A DNA stretch of 64,000 nucleotides from Inhella proteolytica (GCF_016093275.1 NZ_JAEDAK010000002.1:372001-436000); one strand, 5' to 3'; shown: positions 1 to 10,568, numbered from the stretch's first letter. The notes: generated by a model from the letters alone, not told the origin. Translations and numbers: made by a program.

Positions 1-25
1 AGGTCCCAGATCCGACAAGGCGCGC

Positions 26-1807
26 ATGGCCGACGATCCCAAGCAATCGGAAAGCTTCCTGCGCAAGGTGGCGCGCTTTGTCGCCAATCCGACCACGGAT
101 TGGAAGGAGATCAACTCGCGTCAAGACGACCCTGAGAGCGAGCTCGCCAAGGCCGAACTGAAGGCCATGATCGAGCGCAAGCGCCGCAATGACTTCGTGC
201 GCAAGCGCGAGTTCGACATGCTGCGCCGCCTGCGTCGTGAGGGGCTGACGCCCGAGCAACTGGCCGCCGCTGGCGCGCAGAACAACTCCGTCATCAGCGA
301 CGCCGACAAGCCCCTAGGCGAGGCCAACCGCGACGACGTCGAGGCGGTGCGCGACAAGATCAACCAGATCGAGCAGCAGATGGTCAAGGAGGGCTTCCGT
401 CCCTCGATGGCGCCGCGCCCCTCGCTGCAGGTTGCACCCGCGGGCGATTTCGACTCGACCACCCGCGCCGCCCACTTCGCCCCCACCCTGCCCACGCCGG
501 GGCCGGGCGAACCGGTGGCGGCGCCGGCCCCATCGGCGGCCGTGATGGGCCGTGGCCTGCCGCCGCCCAGCGATGCCGCGCCCAGCGCCCTGCCCACGCT
601 GCCGCCGCTGGAGATGGACCTGACCTTCGGCGCCGCGACCGACGTGGCGCCTGCCGCGCTGCCGGAGCCGACCTTCGATCTGGTACTGGATGCCCAGCCT
701 CCCGCCAAGCAGGAGGAACTCGGCCACGACCCGGAACTCGACGAGGCGGTGATCGCCTTCGCCAATGGCGACAACGAGACCTGCGAGCGCGCGCTGACCG
801 AGCTGACGCAGGCCGGCGGCCCCCGCAATCTGCATGCCGACACCTGGCTGGTGCGTTTTGACTTCTACCGCGCCACCGGCCAGCAGCCGCCCTTCGAGGC
901 GCTGGCGCTGGATTACGTGCACCTGTTCGGCCTGTCGCCGCCGCAATGGTTCTCGATTCCGAAGCTGGTGGCCGAAAGCCGCAAGGCCGAGCGCGCGGCA
1001 GCGGCACCGGCCAGCGGCATCAAGCCGACCGGCGTGACCTGGGCAGCGGCCGGCGCCTTCGATCTGGATGCGCTGACCCTGCTGAAGAAGCGCTGCGACA
1101 CCGCCCCCCTGCCCTGGGTGCTCGATTGGTCGGAGCTGCAGCGCGTCGAGGCCGAGGCGCGCGAGCCCCTGACCGATTTGCTGCGCGCCTGGGCCAAGCA
1201 GGCCACCGAGATGCGCTGGATCGGCGGCGACCGTTTGCTTGAACTGCTGCGTGAAGCCACGCCGGTGGGTGAACGCGACACCGACACCGGCTGGTGGATG
1301 CTGCGCCTGGAGGCGCTGCGCGTCGTCAACCGACCGGACCAGTTCGACGAGGCGGCGATCGACTACTGCGTGACCTACGAGGTGTCCCCGCCCTCCTGGG
1401 ATCCGGCTCGCTGCAAAGTGCGCGTCACCAACGGCAGCCTGTCCACCCAGGGGCCGAGCACCAATATTTCCGGCGCCGGCGGCCTGGCCTTCCTGGACTC
1501 CACCATGGAGACCGAGGAAGGCGGCAACGTAGCCCATCTGGAGATGTCCGGTCAGCTGGTCGGCGACATCACCGAGGTGCTGAAGACCATGAGCGCGCAG
1601 ATCGGTGCGGCCGTGCAGGTGCAGGTGGCCTGCCCGAAGCTGGTGCGGCTGGACTTCATCGCCGCCGGCGACCTGCTGAACTGGGTGCTGAACCAGCGCA
1701 GCGAGAACCGCAGCGTGGTGTTCACCGATGCGCACCGCCTGGTGGCCCTGTTCTTCGGTGCCATGGGCATCAACGAGCACGCGCGCATCAAGGTCCGCGT
1801 CGCATAA
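26..1807 (+). CDS. STAS-domain protein upstream of hslVU
   Basis: A 593-residue soluble protein with no signal peptide or membrane segment. The N-terminal ~130 residues are highly charged and helical (many KR/E runs). Residues ~135-240 are a Pro/Ala-rich low-complexity linker. The C-terminal ~110 residues (from about 485) read as a STAS fold, with a central GQLVGD strand-turn and a segment ending in [18 protein letters not shown], as in MlaB/anti-anti-sigma-like proteins. The usual phosphorylatable STAS Ser/Thr is not obvious to me, so a phospho-switch role is not supported. The ATG at 26 has a purine-rich CAAGG ahead of it. The hslV start follows after 145 bases that contain an 8-bp inverted repeat (1871-1878 with 1895-1902). 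From memory this gene often sits beside hslVU in Burkholderiales. Its function is unknown; a scaffold or partner role is only a guess. Confidence 0.8.
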   Translation: MADDPKQSESFLRKVARFVANPTTDWKEINSRQDDPESELAKAELKAMIERKRRNDFVRKREFDMLRRLRREGLTPEQLAAAGAQNNSVISDADKPLGEANRDDVEAVRDKINQIEQQMVKEGFRPSMAPRPSLQVAPAGDFDSTTRAAHFAPTLPTPGPGEPVAAPAPSAAVMGRGLPPPSDAAPSALPTLPPLEMDLTFGAATDVAPAALPEPTFDLVLDAQPPAKQEELGHDPELDEAVIAFANGDNETCERALTELTQAGGPRNLHADTWLVRFDFYRATGQQPPFEALALDYVHLFGLSPPQWFSIPKLVAESRKAERAAAAPASGIKPTGVTWAAAGAFDLDALTLLKKRCDTAPLPWVLDWSELQRVEAEAREPLTDLLRAWAKQATEMRWIGGDRLLELLREATPVGERDTDTGWWMLRLEALRVVNRPDQFDEAAIDYCVTYEVSPPSWDPARCKVRVTNGSLSTQGPSTNISGAGGLAFLDSTMETEEGGNVAHLEMSGQLVGDITEVLKTMSAQIGAAVQVQVACPKLVRLDFIAAGDLLNWVLNQRSENRSVVFTDAHRLVALFFGAMGINEHARIKVRVA

Positions 1808-1952
1808 GGCCCCCAGTCTCCGGCCCTGTGGCCTGGATGGCCCAGGCCCTGCGCCATCCCCCAGGGGGCTGACCCGGCTCGGGAACGGCCCTTCGCCGGG
1901 TCGGCCCCGTCACGCGCTAATCTCTCTCTGGCAACTCAAGCCTAAACATCCC

Positions 1953-2498
1953 ATGAGTGACACCCCCGTCTTCCACGGAACGACGATTCTTTCGGTGCGC
2001 CGCAATGGCGTCGTCGCGCTCGGCGGCGACGGCCAGGTGACGCTGGGCAACATCGTCGTCAAGGGCACGGCACGCAAGGTGCGCAAGCTCTACCGCGAGC
2101 AGGTGCTGGCCGGCTTTGCTGGTGCCACCGCCGACGCCTTCACGCTGTTCGAGCGCTTCGAAGCCAAGCTGGAAAAGCACCAGGGCCATCTGATCCGCGC
2201 CGCGGTGGAGCTGACCAAGGACTGGCGCACCGACCGCGTGCTGCGCCGCCTGGAGGCCATGCTGGCCGTGGCCGACCGCGAGCACAGCCTGATCATCACC
2301 GGCAACGGCGACGTGCTGGAGCCGGAAGAAGGCGTGGTGGCGATCGGCAGCGGCGGCGCCTATGCCCAGGCCGCCGCCATCGGCCTGCTGCGCCATTCGG
2401 AGCTGAGCGCGCCCGACATCGTCAAGCAGTCGCTGGTGATTGCCGGCGACCTCTGCATCTACACCAATCAATCGCACACGATTGAAGTCCTGACATGA
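1953..2498 (+). CDS. hslV: ATP-dependent protease peptidase subunit HslV
   Basis: Peptidase subunit of the HslVU (ClpQY) protease, an N-terminal-nucleophile hydrolase that forms a double hexamer in the cytoplasm. The product is 181 residues, close to the family length. The propeptide ends in HG just before TTILSVRR, so Thr10 should become the catalytic N-terminal threonine after processing. The conserved [19 protein letters not shown] and GDLCIYTN segments are present. The ATG at 1953 was chosen because it gives the usual short propeptide; the reading frame is open upstream to 1728, but that would add 75 unrelated residues. The stop overlaps the hslU start by four bases (ATGA), indicating translational coupling. 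I saw no convincing sigma-32 promoter in the 145 bases upstream. Confidence 0.97.
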   Translation: MSDTPVFHGTTILSVRRNGVVALGGDGQVTLGNIVVKGTARKVRKLYREQVLAGFAGATADAFTLFERFEAKLEKHQGHLIRAAVELTKDWRTDRVLRRLEAMLAVADREHSLIITGNGDVLEPEEGVVAIGSGGAYAQAAAIGLLRHSELSAPDIVKQSLVIAGDLCIYTNQSHTIEVLT

Positions 2499-3832
2499 GT
2501 TCGATGACCCCCCAGGAGATCGTCTCCGAGCTGGACCGCCATGTGGTCGGCCAGGCCCAGGCCAAGCGTGCCGTCGCCATCGCGCTGCGCAACCGCTGGC
2601 GCCGCCAACAGGTCGAGGGCAGTCTGCGCAATGAGATCGCGCCGAAGAACATCCTGATGATCGGCCCCACCGGCGTGGGCAAGACCGAGATCGCGCGCCG
2701 CCTGGCCAAGCTGGCCGATGCGCCCTTCATCAAGGTCGAGGCCACCAAGTTCACCGAGGTCGGCTATGTCGGAAAGGACGTCGACACAATCATCCGCGAC
2801 CTGATCGAGATCGCCGTCAAGCAGGAGCGCGAGGCTCAGGTCAAGCTCAAGCGCACGCAGGCCGAGGACGCCGCCGAGGAGCGCATCCTCGACGTGCTGG
2901 TGCCGCCGCCGCGCGCCAGCGGCATGGGCTTTGGCGAGGAGACGCCGAAGTCCGACAACACCGCCCGCCAAGTGATGCGCAAGCGCCTGCGCGAGGGCGC
3001 GCTGGACGACAAGGAGATCGAGCTCGACCTGGCCGAACGCGGCCCGGCCATGGAGATCCTCGGCCCGCAGGGCATGGAGGAGATGGCCGAGCAGCTCAAG
3101 GGCCTTTTCGGCCAAATGGCGGCGGGCAAGAAGAAGACCCGCAAGCTCAAGATCAAGGAAGCGCTGGCCGCCCTGGTCGACGAGGAAGCCGGCAAGCTCG
3201 TCAACGAGGACGAGATCAAGCAGGCCGCACTGCACAAGACCGAGCAGAACGGCATCGTCTTCATCGACGAGATCGACAAGGTGGCCTCGCGCTCCGACGT
3301 GAGCGGCGCGGACGTCAGCCGCCAGGGCGTGCAGCGCGACCTGCTGCCCCTGGTCGAGGGCACCACGGTCAGCACCAAGTACGGCATGGTCAAGACCGAC
3401 CACATCCTCTTCATCGCCAGCGGCGCCTTCCACCTGGCCAAGCCCAGCGACCTGATCCCCGAGTTGCAGGGCCGGTTCCCGATCCGCGTCGAGCTGCAGT
3501 CCCTCAGCGTGACCGACTTCGAGGCCATCCTGACCAGCACGCATGCCAGCCTGATCAAGCAGTACCAGGCCTTGCTGGCCACCGAGGGCCTGACGCTGGA
3601 CTTTGCGCCCGAGGCGATCCAGCGCGTCGCACGCATCGCCTACGAGGTCAACGAGCGCACCGAGAACATCGGCGCACGACGCCTGGCCACGGTGTTGGAG
3701 CGCCTGCTTGAGGAAGCCAGCTTCGACGCCCCGAACCGTGGAGGGCAGACCCTGCGCATCGACGCTGAGCTGGTACAGCAACGCCTGGGCGAACTGGCGC
3801 AGAACGAAGACCTCAGCCGCTTCATCCTCTGA
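2495..3832 (+). CDS. hslU: HslU ATPase subunit of HslVU protease
   Basis: AAA+ unfoldase that recognises substrates and feeds them to HslV. The 445-residue length is normal. Walker A is GPTGVGKT at residues 57-64 and Walker B is IVFIDEID near residue 255. Between them is the charged intermediate (I) domain, rich in Lys/Glu. The C-terminus ends EDLSRFIL, the conserved tail that docks into HslV and activates it. The gene overlaps hslV by four bases, so both subunits are made from one transcript. It is followed after 44 bases by the channel gene, which has its own -10-like box. Confidence 0.98.
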   Translation: MSSMTPQEIVSELDRHVVGQAQAKRAVAIALRNRWRRQQVEGSLRNEIAPKNILMIGPTGVGKTEIARRLAKLADAPFIKVEATKFTEVGYVGKDVDTIIRDLIEIAVKQEREAQVKLKRTQAEDAAEERILDVLVPPPRASGMGFGEETPKSDNTARQVMRKRLREGALDDKEIELDLAERGPAMEILGPQGMEEMAEQLKGLFGQMAAGKKKTRKLKIKEALAALVDEEAGKLVNEDEIKQAALHKTEQNGIVFIDEIDKVASRSDVSGADVSRQGVQRDLLPLVEGTTVSTKYGMVKTDHILFIASGAFHLAKPSDLIPELQGRFPIRVELQSLSVTDFEAILTSTHASLIKQYQALLATEGLTLDFAPEAIQRVARIAYEVNERTENIGARRLATVLERLLEEASFDAPNRGGQTLRIDAELVQQRLGELAQNEDLSRFIL

Positions 3833-3876
3833 TCCCGATCAAGCCCGGGTGCCCCCCGTCACCCTAGGCTTGCCTC

Positions 3877-4710
3877 ATGGCCTCTTTCAACTCGCCCGCC
3901 AGCGCGCTGCATCTGCAAGCGCGCTGGCAATTGACCGAGCTGGCTGCACTGCTGGCCACCATTCCGGCTTTCTACATAGAGCTGTTGGAGACCTACCCGC
4001 ATCTGCTGGGGCGCCTGGTGTACCTGGCAGCAGCCATTGCTCTGGTGGTGGCGCAGGTGAAGCTTGCGCAGCTTCATGCGCATCGATGGGGCTATTTGCG
4101 TCGGCGCGGTCTGGACGCCTTGCTGGTGCTGGGCCTGCTGGTCAGCTCGGGCTTGCCGCCCAGCGTGGACATGGCCGCCGCGCTGCCCCTGCGCCTAGCC
4201 GTGGCAGGGCTCAGCTTGGCACAGATGATCTCGATCGTGCGACCCTGGATCACACGAGGCAGTTTGCGCCATGTGCTGGCCTTGTCGGTGGCCGTGCTCG
4301 GGGCTTGTGGCATCGGCTTCTGGCTGCTGGAGCCTCGTGCCGTCACCCTCGGAGACGGTCTATGGCTGGCATTCACCACAGCAGCCACCGTGGGCTACGG
4401 CGACATCGTGCCCACCACGCCTGCCTCCAAGATCTTCTCCATCTTCGTGGTGCTGCTGGGCTATGCCGCGCTGTCGCTGGTCACCGCCGGCATCGCATCG
4501 GTCTGGGTTGAGACCACCGAGCGCCAGGTTGAGCGAGACATCCTGCGCGAACTGCACACCGAACTGCGCGCGCTGCGTGCCGAGTTGAGCAGCCTGCGCG
4601 CGCAGCGAAGGAGCGAGACACGCGCCGAAAACCCATGCCCCGCATCTGGCGCCGTTCCCCCAACAACCCTACCCACCCCGCCGCCCGCACCGACCCAATC
4701 CGGGTCCTGA
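3877..4710 (+). CDS. potassium channel family protein
   Basis: A 277-residue inner-membrane protein with about five hydrophobic segments before a pore loop. The selectivity filter is TVGYGD, followed by IVPTT, the K+ channel signature, then a final membrane helix. The cytoplasmic tail (~residues 215-260) is a heptad-like coiled coil rich in Leu, Glu and Arg, followed by a Pro-rich end. No RCK/TrkA-N domain is present, and the S4-like segment carries few positive charges, so the gating stimulus is unclear. The ATG at 3877 lacks a Shine-Dalgarno sequence, but TAGGCT at 3865-3870 sits six bases upstream, which would make the mRNA leaderless. It is convergent with coaX, 24 bases apart. Confidence 0.88.
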   Translation: MASFNSPASALHLQARWQLTELAALLATIPAFYIELLETYPHLLGRLVYLAAAIALVVAQVKLAQLHAHRWGYLRRRGLDALLVLGLLVSSGLPPSVDMAAALPLRLAVAGLSLAQMISIVRPWITRGSLRHVLALSVAVLGACGIGFWLLEPRAVTLGDGLWLAFTTAATVGYGDIVPTTPASKIFSIFVVLLGYAALSLVTAGIASVWVETTERQVERDILRELHTELRALRAELSSLRAQRRSETRAENPCPASGAVPPTTLPTPPPAPTQSGS

Positions 4711-4734
4711 AGGCCTGAGCGATGGATCCTCCGG

Positions 4735-5526
4735 TCAGGCAGAAGACGCGGTCGCCGCACGGCGGGTTTGGTTATCTGCCTCCAGCGCCAGCAGGCCATC
4801 GAATAGCAAGCCATCCACCAGCTCGTGCTCAATGTCCAGGGCCGGCGCCACTTTCCAGGCAGCGCCGCCCGTCATCAGCGTCAGCGGCGGGATGCCGGTG
4901 CGCTGCAGCAGGTGGCGGTGCATGCGCTCGATGGCGCCCGTGATGGCGTAGTTGCCGCCGCTGGTCAGGGCGTCTGAGGTGTTGGTGGGGAACTCGCGCA
5001 CTTCGCCGGTGGGGACGCGCAGGCCGGCGGTGCCGCCTTCCAGAGCGCGCAGCATGATGCCGTGACCGGGCAGGATCAGGCCGCCCAGGAAGTTGCCCTC
5101 GAGGTCGAGGGCATCCACCGTCACCGCCGTGCCCACCATCACCACCAGACAGGGCTTCTGCAGGCCGCGGCGCAGCACCTGGCTGCGCGCGCCCACCAGG
5201 GCCACCCAGCGGTCGGCACCCAGGCGCGTGGGGTGGTCGTAGCCGTTGTGCACGCCAGCCTCATGGGATGAGGGCACGACCCAGCGCGGCGCCAGATCCC
5301 AGCATTCGAGTTGCTCTTCCACGCGCCGGCGCACTGCATCGCCCGCCACATTCGCGCCCAGCATCTGCTGCGGTGCCGGCAGCGTTGACCACTCCCGCTC
5401 GGCCAGGTCCTCGATGTGCTCAAGGAAGACCGCGCCGTGCTCCAGCAACGTGGCTCCGGGCTGCGCGCCGTCAAAGCGCGCCCACTTGAGGCGCGTATTG
5501 CCGATGTCGATGGCAAGAAAGCTCAT
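4735..5526 (-). CDS. coaX: type III pantothenate kinase
   Basis: Phosphorylates pantothenate in the first step of coenzyme A synthesis, using the type III (CoaX) ASKHA fold. The 263-residue product starts [15 protein letters not shown], the phosphate-binding DIGNT motif of the family. GADRW and a second nucleotide-binding segment ([11 protein letters not shown]) follow, then the GGLILPG loop. The ATG at 5526 was preferred over upstream in-frame starts because DIGNT is normally within the first ten residues. TAGGCT lies eight bases before this ATG on the coding strand and could be a -10 box for a very short leader. The ATG faces a chemoreceptor gene 97 bases away on the other strand. Confidence 0.96.
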   Translation of the reverse strand: MSFLAIDIGNTRLKWARFDGAQPGATLLEHGAVFLEHIEDLAEREWSTLPAPQQMLGANVAGDAVRRRVEEQLECWDLAPRWVVPSSHEAGVHNGYDHPTRLGADRWVALVGARSQVLRRGLQKPCLVVMVGTAVTVDALDLEGNFLGGLILPGHGIMLRALEGGTAGLRVPTGEVREFPTNTSDALTSGGNYAITGAIERMHRHLLQRTGIPPLTLMTGGAAWKVAPALDIEHELVDGLLFDGLLALEADNQTRRAATASSA

Positions 5527-5623
5527 GGGCGCGCAGCCTACCAGCGTGAACAATCGCCACCACACGGGCCCGCACAGCCGGCGGCGCGATGCGAGGATCC
5601 CGTCATCCTCAGGAGACCATCCG

Positions 5624-7117
5624 ATGCTGAAGAAGAGTCGTTCCCTGGCCTGGCAGATGTGGACGCCGGTGATCGTGCTGTGCGTGGTCACGGGCGCTTC
5701 GGCCATCGGCCTGATTACCCGCACAGTCCATCTGCTGGAAGAGTCCCGGCTGCAGCAGGTGGCCCAGACGGCGAAGCTGGAAGATTCGCTGAGCTGGCAC
5801 CACCAGGCCCAGCTCTACGCCGCGCAGAGCCAGGCCCTGCAGGCCGTGCCGGACGAGCAGAAGTCCAAGCTGCAGGGCCAGCGCGAGGCCACGCTGGCGC
5901 GCATCCAGGCGCTGCAACAGGAACTCGCCAAACTGGCCGCCACCCCGGCCGAGCGCCAGGCCCTGGCCGCCGCCGAGCAGGGCTGGAACGACTACAAGGC
6001 CCAGGCCGACAAGGGCAGTGCCGATGCGGGCGGCCCACAGGCCATCCAGGATTTGCACAAGTTCCAGCAGGCCGGAGCTGAAGAGCTGCGCAACGCCATC
6101 GGTGCGGCGCGCCTGAAGTCGGTCTATGCGGTCACCGGCATCGTGGTGGCGATCTGCCTGATCATGGCCTTCAGCACCCTGCACCTGGTGCGCACCATCA
6201 CCAACCCCCTGGGGCGCCTGACGCGGCTGGCCAAGCGCATCGCCGAGGGCGACCTGACCGAGGGTGTGGCGCAGGACCGCAGCGATGAGCTCGGCACCCT
6301 GCAGCACGCGGTGGAGGACATGCGCCTGGAGCTGGTGGAGATGGTGACGCAGGCACGCGACGGCGCCGACAGCGTGCGCACCGCGTCCAGCGAGATCGCG
6401 CACGGCAATATGGATTTGAGCCAGCGGACCGAGCACACCGCCGCCCATGTGCAGCGCACCAGCAGCGCGCTGACCGAGCTGGGCAGCGCGGTGCGTCACA
6501 CGGCCGAGAGCGCCGCCACCGCCAATCAGCTGGCGCAAAGCGCTGCGGGCGTGGCCCAGCGGGGCGGCACGGTGGTGGGCCAGGTGGTGCAGACGATGGA
6601 AGAGATCACCACCAGCTCGCGCAAGATCGCCGACATCATCGGCGTCATCGATGGCATCGCCTTCCAGACCAACATCCTGGCGCTGAACGCCGCGGTGGAG
6701 GCCGCGCGTGCCGGCGAACAGGGCCGCGGCTTTGCCGTGGTGGCCAGCGAGGTGCGTTCGCTCGCCAGCCGCTCGGCCGAGGCGGCCAAGGAGATCAAGA
6801 GCCTGATCGGCTCCAGCGTGGAGCGCGTCGAGCATGGCAGCAAGCTGGTACAGGACGCCGGTGCCACGATGCAGGAGATCGTCGCCAGCGTCGGGCGGGT
6901 CAGCGACGTGATCGGTGAGATCTCGGCCTCCAGCTCGGAGCAGAGTCAGCACCTGGGGGGCGTGGCCGGCTCGATGACGGAGCTGGACCAGATGTCGCAG
7001 TCCAACGCCGCGCTCGTGGAGCAAGGCGCGGCGGCTGCCGAGAGCCTGAAGGAGCAGGCGGCCAAGCTGGCGTCGCTGGTCAGCAAGTACCAGGTGCCCG
7101 GCATGGCACGCCGCTGA
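5624..7117 (+). CDS. methyl-accepting chemotaxis protein
   Basis: Inner-membrane chemoreceptor of 497 residues. Membrane helix 1 is at residues ~14-31, followed by a ~135-residue periplasmic helical domain rich in Gln/Ala. Membrane helix 2 is at ~167-188, then a HAMP domain (to ~240) and the cytoplasmic signalling hairpin, whose tip [18 protein letters not shown] (near residue 345) contacts CheA/CheW. The ligand-binding region resembles a four-helix bundle, but no ligand can be assigned. The C-terminus (YQVPGMARR) has no CheR-tether pentapeptide. The ATG at 5624 is preceded by CAGGAGA. A strong terminator follows at 7142. No che genes are in the window. Confidence 0.95.
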   Translation: MLKKSRSLAWQMWTPVIVLCVVTGASAIGLITRTVHLLEESRLQQVAQTAKLEDSLSWHHQAQLYAAQSQALQAVPDEQKSKLQGQREATLARIQALQQELAKLAATPAERQALAAAEQGWNDYKAQADKGSADAGGPQAIQDLHKFQQAGAEELRNAIGAARLKSVYAVTGIVVAICLIMAFSTLHLVRTITNPLGRLTRLAKRIAEGDLTEGVAQDRSDELGTLQHAVEDMRLELVEMVTQARDGADSVRTASSEIAHGNMDLSQRTEHTAAHVQRTSSALTELGSAVRHTAESAATANQLAQSAAGVAQRGGTVVGQVVQTMEEITTSSRKIADIIGVIDGIAFQTNILALNAAVEAARAGEQGRGFAVVASEVRSLASRSAEAAKEIKSLIGSSVERVEHGSKLVQDAGATMQEIVASVGRVSDVIGEISASSSEQSQHLGGVAGSMTELDQMSQSNAALVEQGAAAAESLKEQAAKLASLVSKYQVPGMARR

Positions 7118-7141
7118 ACCCGGGCACAGCATGACCAAGGA

Positions 7142-7170
7142 CACGGCGGCCCAAGGGCCGCCGTGCGTTT
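7142..7170 (+). terminator. rho-independent-type terminator after chemoreceptor
   Basis: An 11-bp perfect stem (CACGGCGGCCC with GGGCCGCCGTG) with a two-base centre, followed by CGTTTG. It lies 24 bases after the chemoreceptor stop. The T-run is short, so efficiency is uncertain. Confidence 0.7.
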
Positions 7171-7300
7171 GATGGGCCGCTGACCGCTCCGACATGGCCC
7201 GAATGGACCATGACAGGGACTCGGGTCTTCCCTAGGGTTACGGACCTGGAATCCAGGACTTCAAACCGCCCTGGGACGAGCCCTCAAACCCCGACCTGTC

Positions 7301-8464
7301 ATGCGCCAACTCTCTCTCACCGCCCTCTCCCTGGCCCTGCTGCTGACCGCCTGCGGCGGCGGCGACCCCAGCCCCAGCACGGCGCCGGCCGAAGTCAAGG
7401 CCTTTGTGGCCCAGGCCGCCGGCCCGCAGCGCCGCGCCACGGCCGTGGCCGCCGCCAGCAGCGACGTCAGCGCCACCCAGTTGTTCGACTGGGCCGAATT
7501 CAAGTACGGCCCCTCCTTGTTCCCCAAGACCGGCGCGCAGAACTTCGATCTGGACCATGAGGGCCTGCATTTCCAGGTGCGCGCCTACGCCAACGGCAAC
7601 TTCCTGGGCCTGGCCAGCGACGGCCAGGTCTACGGCCTGGGGCCCTTCACGGGCGGCCAGTTGCAAGGCTTCGGCATGGCCAGCGCGTTCGCGGCCCAGG
7701 TGCAGGCGGACCGCTGCAGCGTCTACCCCAGCCAGTGCGGCAACACCGGCCCGCAGGGCAGCCTGAACGAGTGCACGGCGCCGGCGGCGCAAACGCTCGT
7801 CAGCGGCCGCCGCCTGCTGGCCAACTATGTGATCTCCGGCACCGGCGAGGGCGCCAGCAATGGCGAGTACACGCTGGACCTGCGCGTCGAGGGCAGTGGC
7901 AGCTTCGAAGGCCAGAGCGCCATCAAGGTGCGCAGCCTGGTCAACGGCAGCTTCACCGCGGAGGGCCAGACCAGCACCAACAAGATGGAGGGCGTGAGCT
8001 ATGAGCAAGTGGCCGAAGGCGGCCTGATCCGCAGCCTCGGTGATGAATCGGAGAACGAGATCCAGATGGGTGGCACGCTGATGAAGCAGAGCCTGCGCGT
8101 CGTCATGACGCCACCCGAACTCAATACCGAGTTCACCCTGCGCCCGGGCCAGTCGCTCACCAAGACCAGCACCTCGCGCGTCACCAGCAGCACCACCATG
8201 GGCGGCATGAGCCAGCCGCCCACCACCAACACCGTCAACAGCACCTCCGTCTACACCTACGAAGCGCGCGAGACCGTGACGGTTCAGGGTCGCAGCTATG
8301 ACACCTGCCGCTACAAGGAGGTCGACCCGAGCATGCCCAATCTGGTGACGAAGAGCTGGATCCTGGTCGGCCACGGCATCCCGGTGCGCACGCTCAATAC
8401 CACGCCGGACAGCACCCAGACGCTGGAAGTGAAGTCGATCGAGCTGAACGGCAGCCGGCTGTAA
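7301..8464 (+). CDS. lipoprotein with DWAE/GNYLG-type domain, copy 1
   Basis: A 387-residue predicted lipoprotein. The lipobox LTAC places the lipidated cysteine at residue 18, followed by a Gly/Ser/Pro linker. Residues ~55-140 hold a recognisable but unnamed module: LFDWAEFKYGPSLFP, then VRAYANGNFLGL and VYGLGPFTGG. As I recall, similar modules are common in secreted Burkholderiales proteins. Four or more cysteines after the module (CSVYPSQC, later CRYKE) could form disulfides. It is paralogous over its whole length to the gene at 20297. Upstream are TAGGGT at 7233-7238 and a palindrome CCTGGAATCCAGG at 7244-7256. A long hairpin separates it from the convergent dctM. Function unknown. Confidence 0.85.
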   Translation: MRQLSLTALSLALLLTACGGGDPSPSTAPAEVKAFVAQAAGPQRRATAVAAASSDVSATQLFDWAEFKYGPSLFPKTGAQNFDLDHEGLHFQVRAYANGNFLGLASDGQVYGLGPFTGGQLQGFGMASAFAAQVQADRCSVYPSQCGNTGPQGSLNECTAPAAQTLVSGRRLLANYVISGTGEGASNGEYTLDLRVEGSGSFEGQSAIKVRSLVNGSFTAEGQTSTNKMEGVSYEQVAEGGLIRSLGDESENEIQMGGTLMKQSLRVVMTPPELNTEFTLRPGQSLTKTSTSRVTSSTTMGGMSQPPTTNTVNSTSVYTYEARETVTVQGRSYDTCRYKEVDPSMPNLVTKSWILVGHGIPVRTLNTTPDSTQTLEVKSIELNGSRL

Positions 8465-8483
8465 GGCAAGCCAGCGCGCAACA

Positions 8484-8520
8484 AAGCAGCAGCGGGGGCT
8501 CAAGGCCCCCGCTGCTGCTT
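8484..8520. terminator. bidirectional hairpin between convergent lipoprotein and dctM
   Basis: A 16-bp perfect stem (8484-8499 with 8505-8520) with a five-base loop. It lies 20 bases after the lipoprotein stop and 17 bases before the dctM stop on the opposite strand. Short T-rich ends on either side fit shared termination of two convergent transcripts. Confidence 0.8.
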
Positions 8521-8536
8521 GACGCCTGTTGAAGCG

Positions 8537-9823
8537 TCAGACCACCATCCCTAGCGCCCGCGGCAAGGCCAGGCTGAGTGCGGGCCAGTAGGTCACCAGC
8601 ACCAGGAACACCAGCATGGTCAGCAGCCAGGGCCAGGTGGCGATGGTCAGCTCGGTGATGCCCATCTTGGTGATGCCCGAGGCCACATAGAGGTTCAGCC
8701 CCACCGGCGGGTGGCACATGCCGACTTCCATGTTGACGACCATGATGATGCCGAAGTGCACCGGGTCGATGCCCAGCTTCATCGCGATCGGGAACAGGAT
8801 CGGCGCCAGGATCAGCACGATGGAGCTCGGCTCCATGAAGTTGCCGGCGATCAGCAGCAGGATGTTGGCAATGATGAGGAAGCCGATCATGCCCACGCCG
8901 GTGCCGATCATGGCGTCGGCCATCTGCTGCGGAATGTTCTCGTGCGTCATCAGGAAGCTGAACAGCACCGCGTTCGTGATGATGTAGAGCAGCATCGCGC
9001 TCATGTTGGCGCTCGAAAGCAGCACCTTGGGCACGTCCTTCAGGCCCATGTCCTTGTAGATGAACACGGCCGTGATGAAGGCCCAGACGGCGCTCATGGC
9101 CGCGGCCTCGGTGGGCGTGAACATGCCGCTGTAGATGCCGCCCATCACGATGACGATCAGCAGCAGGCCCCAGATCGACTCGCGCAGCGCCTTGCCGCGC
9201 TCGGCCCATGTGGCCTTGGGCTGGCGCGGGTAGTTGAACTTCTTCGCCCGGTACCAGGTGGTGAAACCGAGGAAGAAGGCCAGCAGCAGACCCGGCACCA
9301 CACCGGCCATGAACAGGGCGCCGACCGAGGTATTGGTCGAGACCGAGTACATCACCATCACGATCGACGGCGGGATCAGGATGCCCAGCGCCCCCGAGGT
9401 GGTGATGACGCCCGCCCCGAAACGGTTCGGAAAGCCCGCCTTGACCATGGCCGGCAGCAGGATGGAGCCGATGGCCACCACCGTGGCCGGGCTGGAGCCC
9501 GACACCGCGGCGAACAGCGCGCAAGCCAGCACGCCGCCCAGACCCAGGCCGCCATGCCAGTGACCGACCATCGAAGTGGCGAAGCGGATCATCCGTTTCG
9601 CCACCCCGCCGTGGGTGAGGAAGTTGCCTGCCAGGATGAAGAAGGGGATCGCCATGATCTCGAACTTCTCGATGCCGGTGAACAGCTTCAGCGCCACCGA
9701 TTCGATCGGCACCTGGGTGAAGGCGAATAGGAAGCTCAGCACGGTCAGGCCAAGCGAGATGCTGATCGGCATGCCGGTCAGCATCAGCACGACCAGCAGG
9801 CCAAAGATGATGGCAGTGCTCAT
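8537..9823 (-). CDS. dctM: TRAP transporter large permease DctM
   Basis: Large membrane subunit of a tripartite ATP-independent periplasmic transporter, driven by an ion gradient. The 428 residues form about 12 hydrophobic helices. Family signatures include the early GMPISISLGL segment, AIPFFILAGNFLTHGG, LIPPSIVMVMYS and NMEVGMCHPPVGLNLYV near the C-terminus. It overlaps dctQ by four bases, so the two permease subunits are translationally coupled. The last gene of dctP-dctQ-dctM, it ends at the shared terminator with the 7.3-kb lipoprotein. Confidence 0.97.
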   Translation of the reverse strand: MSTAIIFGLLVVLMLTGMPISISLGLTVLSFLFAFTQVPIESVALKLFTGIEKFEIMAIPFFILAGNFLTHGGVAKRMIRFATSMVGHWHGGLGLGGVLACALFAAVSGSSPATVVAIGSILLPAMVKAGFPNRFGAGVITTSGALGILIPPSIVMVMYSVSTNTSVGALFMAGVVPGLLLAFFLGFTTWYRAKKFNYPRQPKATWAERGKALRESIWGLLLIVIVMGGIYSGMFTPTEAAAMSAVWAFITAVFIYKDMGLKDVPKVLLSSANMSAMLLYIITNAVLFSFLMTHENIPQQMADAMIGTGVGMIGFLIIANILLLIAGNFMEPSSIVLILAPILFPIAMKLGIDPVHFGIIMVVNMEVGMCHPPVGLNLYVASGITKMGITELTIATWPWLLTMLVFLVLVTYWPALSLALPRALGMVV

Positions 9824-10497
9824 GGCTTCTTCTCCTCGTCGCCAATGCGCGGATGCAGGTCGTCATTCATGCGGAACACCTGGTCCAACTGGCCTGGTAC
9901 AGCCGGGTCTTCCTCGTCCAGGCCGTCGACATGGCCATGGTCGTGGTGCGGCAGCTCACCGGTGCGCACGAAGGACACGGTGACCTGCAGAAAGCGAAAG
10001 CACATCAGCGCCGAACCGATCGGGATGGCGGCATAGACGACCCAGGTCGGCCACTCCAGATCCGGCGTCGTCGGTCCCTCGAAGAGGCCCTCGATCGACA
10101 GGCCGAAGGCCTTGTAGATCGCGTAGTGCGCGCCGTTCTCCCACACGAAGGTGGCGCCGAGGGCGGAGATCACGCCGGTAAACAGCGCACCCGCCAGCAG
10201 GCCTAGGACGATGAACTTGTTGCGCATCGCCGCGCTCAGGCGGTTGATCAACACGTCCACGCCCACATGGATGCCGGTGCGCACGCCATAGGCGGCACCA
10301 AACTTGGCCATCCACACGAACATGATGATGCAGAGCTCTTGCGCCCAGCCGAAGTTCAGGCTCAGCAGCCAGGTCTGCACGCCCGGGATGGCCAGGCCCG
10401 ACAGATAGCGGTGCAGCACCGCCGCAAAGATGATCAGCGTGGCCGCGCCGATCAGGAAGGTGATCAGACCTTCCTCCAGATGGTCAAGGATGCGCAT
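9820..10497 (-). CDS. dctQ: TRAP transporter small permease DctQ
   Basis: Small four-helix membrane subunit that bridges DctM and the binding protein DctP. Of 225 residues, the core (EEGLITFLIGAATLIIF at the start, FGWAQELCIIMFVWMAKFG in the middle) matches the DctQ family. A C-terminal cytoplasmic extension of ~45 residues is rich in His, Asp and Glu (PHHDHGHVDGLDEEDP) and is longer than in many DctQ proteins; it might bind metal or partner proteins, but nothing proves this. It lies 71 bases after dctP and overlaps dctM by four. Confidence 0.94.
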   Translation of the reverse strand: MRILDHLEEGLITFLIGAATLIIFAAVLHRYLSGLAIPGVQTWLLSLNFGWAQELCIIMFVWMAKFGAAYGVRTGIHVGVDVLINRLSAAMRNKFIVLGLLAGALFTGVISALGATFVWENGAHYAIYKAFGLSIEGLFEGPTTPDLEWPTWVVYAAIPIGSALMCFRFLQVTVSFVRTGELPHHDHGHVDGLDEEDPAVPGQLDQVFRMNDDLHPRIGDEEKKP

Positions 10498-10568
10498 GCC
10501 GGCTCCTGTTCAGCAGCAAGGGGGACCCCGGCGCGCGGCCGGGGTCGTGCGAGATCCAGCTCCGGCGT

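Noticed and set aside
314-1780. 488-codon antisense frame opposite the STAS gene
   Set aside because: Composition is that of a GC-rich shadow frame (Gly, His, Arg, Gln rich, no domain); the plus-strand gene has a recognisable fold.
1728-1952. 75-codon N-terminal extension of HslV
   Set aside because: It would bury the catalytic Thr; the ATG at 1953 gives the normal short propeptide.
1808-1952. Heat-shock (sigma-32) promoter before hslV
   Set aside because: No adequate CTTGAA...CCCAT pair was found in the 145-base gap.
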